Assembly (NCBI GenBank): GCA_021775835.1
Contig: JAJFHC010000156.1
Location: 1-59,180 of the forward strand
Source of the DNA: Hyphomicrobiales bacterium
GTDB taxonomy: Bacteria; Pseudomonadota; Alphaproteobacteria; Rhizobiales; JAJFHC01
Direction: 5' to 3'
DNA: 59,180 nt
Position numbers and translations under genes: made by a program. The notes beneath the pieces were generated by a model that was not told where the DNA came from, did no database searches, and worked only from the letters and a program-made list of their open reading frames with translations. Positions 52,361-59,180 of the stretch are shown piece after piece. Within the stretch, counting starts at the first letter, position 1; each line of letters begins with the position of its first letter.

Positions 52361-53170
52361 ATGACGCAAGACCTCGTACTGGTTGAAAAGGACGAACACG
52401 ACGCTTTCGCAACATTTACCCTGAATCGCCCCGACAAGATGAATGCCATGAACAATGCACTGTCGGACGCCCTGGACGACGCCATCAGGTCGGCAAGCGC
52501 GGACCCCGACATTCAGGCCGTCATCCTGACCGGTGCCGGGCGAGCGTTCTCTGCTGGATATGATCTTGAAGGCGAGGATTTCGAACTCGATGTGGAGGGT
52601 TGGCGTGATGACATTTCCGCCAACGCGACGAGGCTCCGCACACTGTGGAATGCCCCTATCCCTGTCATAGCGGCAGTCAACGGTTACGCACTGGCCGGCG
52701 GTCTGGAACTCATGATGTGTTGCGATCTGGCAATCGCCGCCGAGGATGCACAGCTTGGCGAGCCGGAAGTCCGCCATGTCTCGGCGCCGCCGACCCTGAT
52801 GCTGCCCTGGACCGTTCCCATGCGCCATGCTCGCTGGCTCATGTATACCGGCGACATGATCGACGGACGTGAAGCCGAACGCATTCATCTGGTCAACAAA
52901 GCCGTGCCTGCCGATCAGCTCATGGAGGAATGCCGCCGTCTCGCCCGCAAGCTTGCCCGGATGCCGCTCCCCGCCGTCAAGTTCGCCAAGGCAGCCCTCA
53001 ACCATCATCAGGAAACATCGGGGATGACCAGTTCCTGGGCCTATAACGTAGAGACGACCGCAAGCCTGCACGCCGGCGAGTCCGGGCGCCACTGGATGAA
53101 AATGCTGAAGGAACATTCGCTCAAGGAGTTCCTCGATATTCGCGAAGCGCCCTTCAAGGATCTGGATTGA
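52361..53170 (+). CDS. Enoyl-CoA hydratase/isomerase family protein
   Basis: A 269-residue crotonase-fold protein. The oxyanion-hole segments are GAGRAFSAGYDLEG and GYALAGGLELMMCCDLAIA, followed by LGEPEVRHVSAPPT, where one of the two usual catalytic glutamates is seen. The second catalytic acid (usually GxxxELF) is not clear, so hydratase activity is not certain. ATG 52361 is chosen because CGGAG precedes it; upstream in-frame starts have no support. It precedes a HisC-like gene by 78 bp on the same strand, with no obvious link. Confidence 0.88.
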   Translation: MTQDLVLVEKDEHDAFATFTLNRPDKMNAMNNALSDALDDAIRSASADPDIQAVILTGAGRAFSAGYDLEGEDFELDVEGWRDDISANATRLRTLWNAPIPVIAAVNGYALAGGLELMMCCDLAIAAEDAQLGEPEVRHVSAPPTLMLPWTVPMRHARWLMYTGDMIDGREAERIHLVNKAVPADQLMEECRRLARKLARMPLPAVKFAKAALNHHQETSGMTSSWAYNVETTASLHAGESGRHWMKMLKEHSLKEFLDIREAPFKDLD

Positions 53171-53248
53171 TGCGCGGGACGGCCGGAATAACCCGGCTCA
53201 TTGTCACTGAACTCTGAAACAAGATGTATTTCCCAAGGGATTAAACCC

Positions 53249-54349
53249 ATGAACCAAACCAATGCCATCCCTCAACCTTATGTTCGCGGCAAGACCCTGA
53301 CGGTGGTCAAACCCGTCGAAGTCGGCGATGTCGACCGGATCATCAATCTGGCGCAGAATGAAAGTTGCTACGGTCCAGCACCCGGCGTGATCGAGGCCGC
53401 TGCCGACCGCGCCCGCGCCGCACATCTCTATGCCGATCCCAGCAACCGCGACATGCGCGAAGCCATCGCCAAACGGTTCGGTCTCGACGCAGCACGTGTC
53501 GTTTGCGGCAACGGGTCGGAAGAACTGCTTGATGCCACCGGGCGGGTCTTTGCCCGTGCGGGAGACGAAATCCTGTATCCGGAGTATTCTTTCATCCAGT
53601 TTTCGATCGTTGCCTACAGACTGGGCGCGACCGCCGTCACGGCCCCCAGCAAGCCCGACTTCACGATCGATGTGGATGCCCTGCTCGACCGGGTCACGGA
53701 CCGTACCAAGGTCGTGTTTGTAGCCAACCCCAACAACCCCACAGGCGTCTATAATCGCCGTGCCGAAATCGAAGACCTGATCGCGCGACTGCCCTCACAC
53801 ATTCTGCTGGTCCTCGACTCGGCCTATGCCGAATATTGCGATGCCCCGGATTATTGCGACGGTGTGGAGTATGTCGACCAGCATCCCAACATCATCGTGA
53901 CCCGCACATTCTCAAAGGCCTACGGCATGGCGGCTCTCAGGGCCGGTTGGGCCTATGGATCGGCGGAAGTTACGGCGGCGGTAAACAACGTGCGCGGCAT
54001 CGGCAACGTCAATGGCTGTGCCCAGGCGGCAGCAATTGCCGCCCTGGAGAATCCGCAATTCGTGAAGGATGTCTGCGCCAAGGCGGCGGGCGAACGCGCG
54101 CGCTTGACAGACAAACTCTCTGCTTTGGGCATCGGTGTTCTGCCCAGCGCGACCAACTTCCTGTTCATGCACTTCCCGCCACAAGACGGCCGCACGGCGA
54201 CCGATGCCTTGAAATATCTGGCGCTGAACGGTGTCATGACCCGAACCAACGAGGATTACGGACTGGACGACTATTTGCGGGTGTCGCTTGGCACAGCGGA
54301 AGAAAACAACATCGTGGCCACGCTTCTGGCAGAATTCATGGCCAGATAG
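53249..54349 (+). CDS. Histidinol-phosphate aminotransferase-like (HisC family) protein
   Basis: A 366-residue fold-type I aminotransferase. The HisC-like features are LAQNESCYGPAP (for LxxNENPxGPSP), NGSEEL, VFVANPNNPTG, DSAYAEY and the PLP lysine in TFSKAYGMAALRAGW. It transfers an amino group to an imidazole- or aromatic-type 2-oxo or phosphate substrate. No his genes are near, so a paralogous role (aromatic amino acid or other) is likely. ATG 53249 has AAGGGA 8 bp upstream. Confidence 0.9.
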   Translation: MNQTNAIPQPYVRGKTLTVVKPVEVGDVDRIINLAQNESCYGPAPGVIEAAADRARAAHLYADPSNRDMREAIAKRFGLDAARVVCGNGSEELLDATGRVFARAGDEILYPEYSFIQFSIVAYRLGATAVTAPSKPDFTIDVDALLDRVTDRTKVVFVANPNNPTGVYNRRAEIEDLIARLPSHILLVLDSAYAEYCDAPDYCDGVEYVDQHPNIIVTRTFSKAYGMAALRAGWAYGSAEVTAAVNNVRGIGNVNGCAQAAAIAALENPQFVKDVCAKAAGERARLTDKLSALGIGVLPSATNFLFMHFPPQDGRTATDALKYLALNGVMTRTNEDYGLDDYLRVSLGTAEENNIVATLLAEFMAR

Positions 54350-54371
54350 CAACCCACCTAGCGCGGCTGGA

Positions 54372-56486
54372 TCAGCCGGTTTCGTCGGAGATCATGACAC
54401 AACCCTTCACAACCCCCACACCGCTGACGAGTTTCCGGGTCGCGAGAGTAACACTTCTGGCCGTTCCCTCACTGCGTCGAACCACAAGGACGGCAAAGTC
54501 ACAGAATTGGGCATAGGCTCCGGGGCCATCGCCATCGGCCATGACCCCGGCGTCGATGATCACCAGGGTGTAGTCGTCGAGCAGGCTCTCGATCGTCTGC
54601 CGGACCGCGTCTGGCGATGCCGTCAGCGGCTGGGCCTTGCCCCGTGGACGGCCGACCGGCAAAATTGTGAACAGGCCGCTCTGGTCGGTCTGCAGGCCGT
54701 CGCTGATATCCGCAGTGTTTTCAAGGGCGCTGGCAAGGCCAAGAGACGGGTCCTGACATCTTGCAACACTCAATGTCCTGCGCGTCAGATCGCCATCGAC
54801 CAGCAGCACCCGTTCACCGCGTTTGGCGGCAGCAAGCGCCACGTTCAGCGATATTGTAGTCCGGCCGTGATTCTCATCAGGAGCCGTAAACAGTATGGTT
54901 TGCCGCCTCAAATCTCCTGCGCCGGCCAGCAATGAGCGAACCAGGCCATGAACGGCAAGCGACGATGGTGCGGACGGATCAAGCTGATAGAACGGCAGCA
55001 GGCCGGTGTCGTCCGGGACCTCATCAGTGATGGGAATCGTGGCAATCACAGGCACTCCAGACGCCTCGTGCAAAGCCGGTTCCGAATGCACACGCCTGTC
55101 GTACTTCTCACGCGCGAAAGCCGCGCCGCCGCCCGCGCCAACGCCGAAAGCAAGGCCAAGGGCGAGGATCAGGAAGTTGGAAGGCCCTTGAGGTGTCGTC
55201 GGCGCAATTGCCATGGAAAGAACCCTCGCGGTCACATTGTCTTCTGCTGTTTCCTGCTCAGGGACCTTCACTTGTGCAAGAAACGTCAGATAGATTGCCC
55301 GCTTGGCATCCTCGTCGCGTTGGAGATCGCGTAGTTGCACAAGTAAGTCAGAATCATCCCTGCCCGCATTTCCAATTCTCTCTGCCAGGGCATCACGGCG
55401 GGTCGTGGCCCGGTCATAAGCGGACTGAACCCGGGCTCTGATCCGGCCCACTTCAACCATGATCGCCTGTCCGACGGCTGCAACTTCACTGTTGGCGGTT
55501 TGCATGTCGGGATGTTTCTCGAGCAACTGAAGCGACAACGCAGCCTGGGTCTGGCGGGCCAAAGCGTAACGCGCCAGAAGTTGACGTGTGATCTCGGTCT
55601 GCATGTTCCGCGGCATCGCCTGACGGACATCACCCGGCGATCTGATGATGTTGATCCGGGCCAGAACAGCGCTGGCTTCTTCGGCGCTCGCGGCCTCCAG
55701 ATCGCGTTTCCGTTCCAGATCAGCAAGGTCGGTTTCATCGACGGTGGCGGTAAGTTTGTCGGAAATGCTGTGATCGGCGCTGAATCTGGCGGTTCTGTCC
55801 TCAGCGTCGCTCAAGTCTCTGCGCAGAACCGAAAGCCGGTCCTCAATAGACTTGGTGACGCGGGTGGCCAGTCCGGAACGCGTGTCGATCTCCGACGCCA
55901 GGTACGACTCTGCGATCGCATTCGCCAGGCGTGCCGATTTATCTCCATCACGGGTGCCCACTTCCAGAGTAATGGCCAGACCGTCTTCAGACGGTACCGC
56001 ACGAGAAGCTCTGCGCAGGGCGTTCAGCACATGACCCTCGGATGTATCCGCGGCCTGACTGGCGGGTAACAGCGACGCCATCAGCATTCGCAGTCGGTCG
56101 ATTAGAGCCACATCATTTCCGTTGAACTCGCCGTCTTCCACGAGTTCCTCGCGTTCGATAACCGGCATCAGGACAGTGTCCGATAGGAGCAGTCGCGACT
56201 GGGATTCAAGAAATCCCGCGCCTTCTTTTTCAAGATCCGGGTTCGACCCCTCCGCGCTGTTCACGTCTCTCGACGTCGGAGCGTCGAACAGAATTTGGGT
56301 AACGGCCACGTAAGTCCGCTCGCGCTGCCATGCATAGACACCTGCAACCCCCACAATCAAAGCGGTGGTCAGGACGATCCAGCCTATACGCCGGACAATC
56401 ACATCGGCGACATGAAGGAAACGCCGGTTATGGCCCTGCGTTCCGACGCCTTGTCTTTCGCCTGAAATCAGCTGTGTGTCAGCCAT
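54372..56486 (-). CDS. Wzc/GumC-like polysaccharide chain-length protein with altered kinase domain
   Basis: A 704-residue inner-membrane protein. A Wzz domain with a first membrane segment (about 32-52, RIGWIVLTTALIVGVAGVYA), a long coiled coil (about 180-400) and a second membrane segment near 430 (FLILALGLAFGVGAGGGAAF) precede a BY-kinase-like domain from about 527. Walker A reads ENHGRTT, with Arg542 where Lys is essential; Walker A' (LLVDGD) and B (LVIIDAG) remain. There is no tyrosine cluster at the C-terminus. It probably controls polysaccharide length or export, but true kinase activity is doubtful. It diverges from the ATP-grasp pair. Confidence 0.9.
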   Translation of the reverse strand: MADTQLISGERQGVGTQGHNRRFLHVADVIVRRIGWIVLTTALIVGVAGVYAWQRERTYVAVTQILFDAPTSRDVNSAEGSNPDLEKEGAGFLESQSRLLLSDTVLMPVIEREELVEDGEFNGNDVALIDRLRMLMASLLPASQAADTSEGHVLNALRRASRAVPSEDGLAITLEVGTRDGDKSARLANAIAESYLASEIDTRSGLATRVTKSIEDRLSVLRRDLSDAEDRTARFSADHSISDKLTATVDETDLADLERKRDLEAASAEEASAVLARINIIRSPGDVRQAMPRNMQTEITRQLLARYALARQTQAALSLQLLEKHPDMQTANSEVAAVGQAIMVEVGRIRARVQSAYDRATTRRDALAERIGNAGRDDSDLLVQLRDLQRDEDAKRAIYLTFLAQVKVPEQETAEDNVTARVLSMAIAPTTPQGPSNFLILALGLAFGVGAGGGAAFAREKYDRRVHSEPALHEASGVPVIATIPITDEVPDDTGLLPFYQLDPSAPSSLAVHGLVRSLLAGAGDLRRQTILFTAPDENHGRTTISLNVALAAAKRGERVLLVDGDLTRRTLSVARCQDPSLGLASALENTADISDGLQTDQSGLFTILPVGRPRGKAQPLTASPDAVRQTIESLLDDYTLVIIDAGVMADGDGPGAYAQFCDFAVLVVRRSEGTARSVTLATRKLVSGVGVVKGCVMISDETG

Positions 56487-56673
56487 TTTTCAACCACCGT
56501 TTGTTCGCCCGACATCGTCGCAACGTGCACACCGGTTATGCCAATTGGGGACAAAACTGTCCTGAAACGGCACACTCTGAACCGGGTCTTGTTGCTCACA
56601 CGATGTTGTTTGCAAACGCTGCGCCGGTCGAACAAATGCAGCTAGTCTGATTGCGCAACCCGCTTCTGCGCAC

Positions 56674-56707
56674 CATTGTCATGTCCGTCGATTGTGTCTA
56701 TTGACCC
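56674..56707 (+). promoter_or_regulatory. Conserved upstream block of first ATP-grasp gene
   Basis: A 34-nt block ending in TATTGACCC matches the block at 57805-57838, before the second ATP-grasp gene, at about 28 positions. It begins CATTGTCAT and contains TTGACC as a possible -35 hexamer. Its distance to the start codon is 47 nt. Conservation suggests a promoter or operator that was duplicated with the gene. Confidence 0.6.
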
Positions 56708-56754
56708 AAATGGGATCGGCAAGATTTCGGGAGAAGACGGTGCCGGAAACTGCA

Positions 56755-57765
56755 ATGAAAAATGAATTGCCGAGCAATTGGCAATGCTGTCTTGCTGCCA
56801 TGTCTATTGAGGCTCCGTTTCATGAGCGGCTCGCAAACCTTCTGATTGCCGCGCGCCACATGCCCAACACCCAGCAGTTCATGCGGGCAATTGGGCGCGC
56901 GCCCAACTATGTCAGCCCGGCGTCCTACAGCGAAAAAATGCAATGCAGAAAACTGTTTGACCGAAACCCGCTCTTTCCGGTTTTCTGCGACAAGCTTGCT
57001 GCGCGGGTCTATGCCGAAGAGGCAGATTGCGGATTGAAATTCCCCAGGCTCTACTGGCAGGGTGATGATCCAGACCAGATACCTTTCGACAAGTTGCCGG
57101 TGCCCTACATCATCAAGCCCAACAACCACAGCGGCGCCAAGTTTGCTGTAAGGAACGGCGATGACGTCCCCCGGGAAGACATCCGCCAGCAATGCCGCGC
57201 ATGGCTGGACGCCACGTTCGGCCAGGAAATGGGCGAGTGGGGATATCGCGGCGTTACGGGGCAGATCTATGTTGAAGATCTGCTGCAGTCACAACCCGGC
57301 GGCCTGTTCCCCGACGACTACCGGATCCTGGTGTTCGATGGCCGTGTGGCCTACATTCAGCACTACCGGGGGATGGATCTCGACGTCCACTCAGCCACAT
57401 TCTTCGACCGCAATTGGAACCGGCTGAACTATCGCAAGTGGGTTGGCTGGTCGCAGCGGGACAACCGCGCGACACCCTACCGCGAAGACATCCCGCGCCC
57501 GCCGGGTCTCGTCCGCATGATCGACATCGCCGAGAGCCTGGGCAGGGAACTGGATCATCTGCGCGTGGATCTCTACGACATCGGCGGTGAGATCTACTTT
57601 GGTGAACTGACGGTCTATCCGGAGTCCGGTTTTTCATATCCGTTTCCCGAAGACGCTAAGTACGAGGGCTTTCCGCCTCACGATCTGGACGATCAGCTTG
57701 GTGCACTGTGGGCCCTGCCGGCGATGCCTCTGTCGTCAAAAATACACCGGATTCTGTTTTCCTAG
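56755..57765 (+). CDS. TupA-like ATP-grasp protein, copy 1 of tandem pair
   Basis: A 336-residue ATP-grasp of the TupA-like family: SYSEKMQCRKLFDRNPLFPVF, FCDKLAARVY, YIIKPNNHSGAKF for ATP binding, VEDLL, and LDHLRVDLYDIGGEIYFGELT with the metal-binding acids. The start (56755) was set by alignment with copy 2, which has the same length and a similar beginning (NWQCCLAA versus DWQCCLAA); the frame is open from 56692. It lies divergent from the Wzc-like gene, so it probably decorates a surface polysaccharide with a carboxylate- or amino-acid-derived group. It is distantly related to the copy at 5 kb. Confidence 0.88.
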   Translation: MKNELPSNWQCCLAAMSIEAPFHERLANLLIAARHMPNTQQFMRAIGRAPNYVSPASYSEKMQCRKLFDRNPLFPVFCDKLAARVYAEEADCGLKFPRLYWQGDDPDQIPFDKLPVPYIIKPNNHSGAKFAVRNGDDVPREDIRQQCRAWLDATFGQEMGEWGYRGVTGQIYVEDLLQSQPGGLFPDDYRILVFDGRVAYIQHYRGMDLDVHSATFFDRNWNRLNYRKWVGWSQRDNRATPYREDIPRPPGLVRMIDIAESLGRELDHLRVDLYDIGGEIYFGELTVYPESGFSYPFPEDAKYEGFPPHDLDDQLGALWALPAMPLSSKIHRILFS

Positions 57766-57804
57766 GCATCACCCGGAAAGTCATTGCCGGATCGCGCGTT
57801 GTGG

Positions 57805-57838
57805 CATTGTCATTTCCGGTAATTCTGGCTATTGACCC
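57805..57838 (+). promoter_or_regulatory. Conserved upstream block of second ATP-grasp gene
   Basis: The counterpart of 56674-56707. TTGACC at 57832-57837 with AGAATT at 57855-57860 (17-bp spacing) would form a plausible sigma-70 promoter, leaving a short leader to ATG 57887. Confidence 0.6.
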
Positions 57839-57886
57839 CTGTCGCGACTGGCAAAGAATTCTTGGAAAACAGGGCTTGAGACACCA

Positions 57887-58897
57887 ATGCAGATTGAATT
57901 GTTGAGCGACTGGCAATGTTGCCTGGCAGCCCTGTCGATCAAGGCACCGGTTCACGAGAAATTGGCCAATCTTCTGATTTCCGCTCAAAACATGTCCAAC
58001 ACCAAACAGTACATTCGCTCGAACGGGCAGGCTCCCAATTACGTCACGCCTGAATCGTACAATGAAAAAATGCAGTGCCGGAAACTGTTTGACCGCAACC
58101 GGCTCTTTCCGGTGTTCTGCGACAAGCTCGCAGCTCGCGCCTTTGCGCAGAAGGCCGGCTGCGGTTTGGAATTCGCCGATCTCTACTGGCAAGGTGGCGA
58201 TCCCGATCAGATCCCGTTTGACCAATTGCCATCATCATACATGGTCAAGCCAAACCAAAGCAGCGGGGCAAAGTATGTCGTCACCGACGGTGCCCGTGTA
58301 GACGAGGCCGAAATCCGCACGCTTTGCCGGAAGTGGTTGGAAGTTCCCCATGGTCAGGACATCGGCGAATGGGCATACGAGAGTGTCGAACCTCGCATAC
58401 TTGTCGAAAAGCTGCTGCTGGACTCCCGCGGCATCGCCATCCCCGACGGCTATAAGTTCTTCGTCTTTTCCGGTCGGGTCGCCTACCTAAAGCATTTTCA
58501 CCGGGTCACCCCGGAACACTATTTCGAAACCTATTACGACCCGACCTGGAAGTTGCTGGAGTCTCATCTATGGGTCGGCTACGAGCGAGAAACCCACAGG
58601 GTTACCCCTTACCTGCACGACACACCACCACCACAAACACTCACAAAAATGGTCGCCATTGCCGAACACCTGGCAGCCGACTTTGATCATATGCGCGTCG
58701 ATCTCTACGAGGTCGACGGTGCGGTGTATTTTGGCGAGTTAACCGCCTACAGCGATTCGGGATTCAGCTATACGTTTCCTGCCGGCTCGGAATTCGATAC
58801 CTATCCGCCGCGCCACCAGGACTACGAACAAGGTGCCCTGTGGCATCAGCCGAAGCTCCCTCTTATCTCGAAAATCAGGCAGGCCTTTTCGCGCTGA
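57887..58897 (+). CDS. TupA-like ATP-grasp protein, copy 2 of tandem pair
   Basis: A 336-residue ATP-grasp, exactly as long as the previous gene and similar throughout: SYNEKMQCRKLFDRNRLFPVF, FCDKLAARAF, YMVKPNQSSGAKYV, VEKLLL, and FDHMRVDLYEVDGAVYFGELT. The copies differ most in the middle and in the NNHSG versus NQSSG phosphate loop, so they may use different donors or acceptors. The copies are separated by 121 bp that include the duplicated upstream block. Role as for copy 1; no substrate can be named. Confidence 0.88.
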   Translation: MQIELLSDWQCCLAALSIKAPVHEKLANLLISAQNMSNTKQYIRSNGQAPNYVTPESYNEKMQCRKLFDRNRLFPVFCDKLAARAFAQKAGCGLEFADLYWQGGDPDQIPFDQLPSSYMVKPNQSSGAKYVVTDGARVDEAEIRTLCRKWLEVPHGQDIGEWAYESVEPRILVEKLLLDSRGIAIPDGYKFFVFSGRVAYLKHFHRVTPEHYFETYYDPTWKLLESHLWVGYERETHRVTPYLHDTPPPQTLTKMVAIAEHLAADFDHMRVDLYEVDGAVYFGELTAYSDSGFSYTFPAGSEFDTYPPRHQDYEQGALWHQPKLPLISKIRQAFSR

Positions 58898-58947
58898 ACC
58901 TGACCCTTGAGACGTCATCTAAATCCGTCGCGAGGCGGCAAACTTCC

Positions 58948-59180
58948 TCACTGTCCTCTGGTCTTGTAGACAAGGCACAAACCGCCGGCCTTGCGGAGGC
59001 GGCGGCAGAACTTGTCGGCGTCGGCGCGATTCGGCTGGCCAACACGAATATCGAAACGTGGCGCGGACCCCATGCTGAGATTAACGGTTCGGACCACCAT
59101 CGGCTCAACCCCATTGAGGACGTTCGGATACTTCCGCTGGATCGCTGCGTATTGCGACAGCGCCTTCGTCGGCGACCAGT
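58948..59180 (-). CDS. SPOR-domain protein, C-terminal part only
   Basis: The minus strand is open from the window edge to a TGA at 58948-58950, giving 76 C-terminal residues: LSQYAAIQRKYPNVLNGVEP, FDIRVGQPNRADADKFCRRL and AGGLCLVYKTRGQ. This is a SPOR domain, which binds denuded peptidoglycan at division sites. Most of the protein lies outside the window, so the upstream domains are unknown. Alphaproteobacterial relatives often have Sel1 or large periplasmic regions before the SPOR domain. It converges on the second ATP-grasp gene with 50 bp between. Confidence 0.75.
   Translation of the reverse strand, partial: WSPTKALSQYAAIQRKYPNVLNGVEPMVVRTVNLSMGSAPRFDIRVGQPNRADADKFCRRLRKAGGLCLVYKTRGQ

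Noticed and set aside
1..59180. tRNA, rRNA, CRISPR array, insertion sequence or prophage
   Set aside because: No cloverleaf with a T-loop consensus, no rRNA core sequence, no regularly spaced repeats, and no transposase, integrase or phage structural gene were seen on either strand by eye.

Overview
The window is a moderately GC-rich, densely coded stretch of what looks like an alphaproteobacterial chromosome. Signs of this are a DUF1127 protein, TRAP transporters, HyuA/HyuB enzymes, CaiB-type CoA-transferases, MocR and LysR regulators, and a palindromic intergenic repeat of the kind I recall from Rhizobiales. The organism call is an inference; no rRNA, tRNA, CRISPR array, integrase or transposase was seen.

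Region 1 (1-1.5 kb) has the 5' part of a CoA-transferase, a decayed TRAP permease (dctM) remnant and a CBS-domain protein, all on the minus strand. Region 2 (1.8-6.0 kb) is a tight minus-strand operon: ATP-grasp, GT4 glycosyltransferase, a 377-residue protein, and a PIG-L deacetylase. The last three read as divergent BshA, BshC and BshB1, the three bacillithiol enzymes, in canonical logic but with an extra ATP-grasp. This is the best candidate for an undescribed system (a low-molecular-weight thiol or other GlcN conjugate). Region 3 (6.2-11.7 kb) has an exported caspase-like protein, an orphan ABC binding protein and two convergent P450s.

Region 4 (11.9-17.1 kb) has a LysR regulator, aspartate dehydrogenase, an orphan molybdopterin subunit and a DHDPS-family lyase/aldolase. 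Region 5 (17.2-24.6 kb) looks like a one-carbon island. It has a flavin N-demethylase-type oxidoreductase diverging from a MetV-like/MetF pair, plus an isochorismatase-fold hydrolase, a 2OG-Fe(II) oxygenase, a LysR regulator and a second MTHFR. DUF1127 and MocR genes follow.

Region 6 (26.8-46.8 kb) is a large catabolic locus. Twelve minus-strand genes run from a thiolase through HyuA, HyuB, acyl-CoA dehydrogenase, a two-subunit B12 acyl-CoA mutase, CoA-transferase, SDR and a TRAP DctPQM importer to an FAD 2-hydroxyacid dehydrogenase. An EthD protein lies upstream. A divergent TetR gene leads an opine-dehydrogenase-family gene and a 3-hydroxyacyl-CoA dehydrogenase. The same palindrome (TTTTAC-N6-GTAAAA) lies upstream of the long operon and in the tetR/ethD gap, so one regulon is likely. 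An EctD/PhyH-family dioxygenase converges on it.

Region 7 (46.9-54.3 kb) has a second exported caspase-like protein, an apparently leaderless XRE-cupin regulator with an operator over its start, GNAT, MFS and HAD genes, an enoyl-CoA hydratase and a HisC-like aminotransferase. Region 8 (54.4-59.2 kb) has a Wzc-like chain-length/kinase protein with an altered Walker A, a tandem duplicated pair of TupA-type ATP-grasp genes with duplicated upstream DNA, and the end of a SPOR-domain gene. Family assignments are from reading translations and remembered family motifs; no database search was possible.
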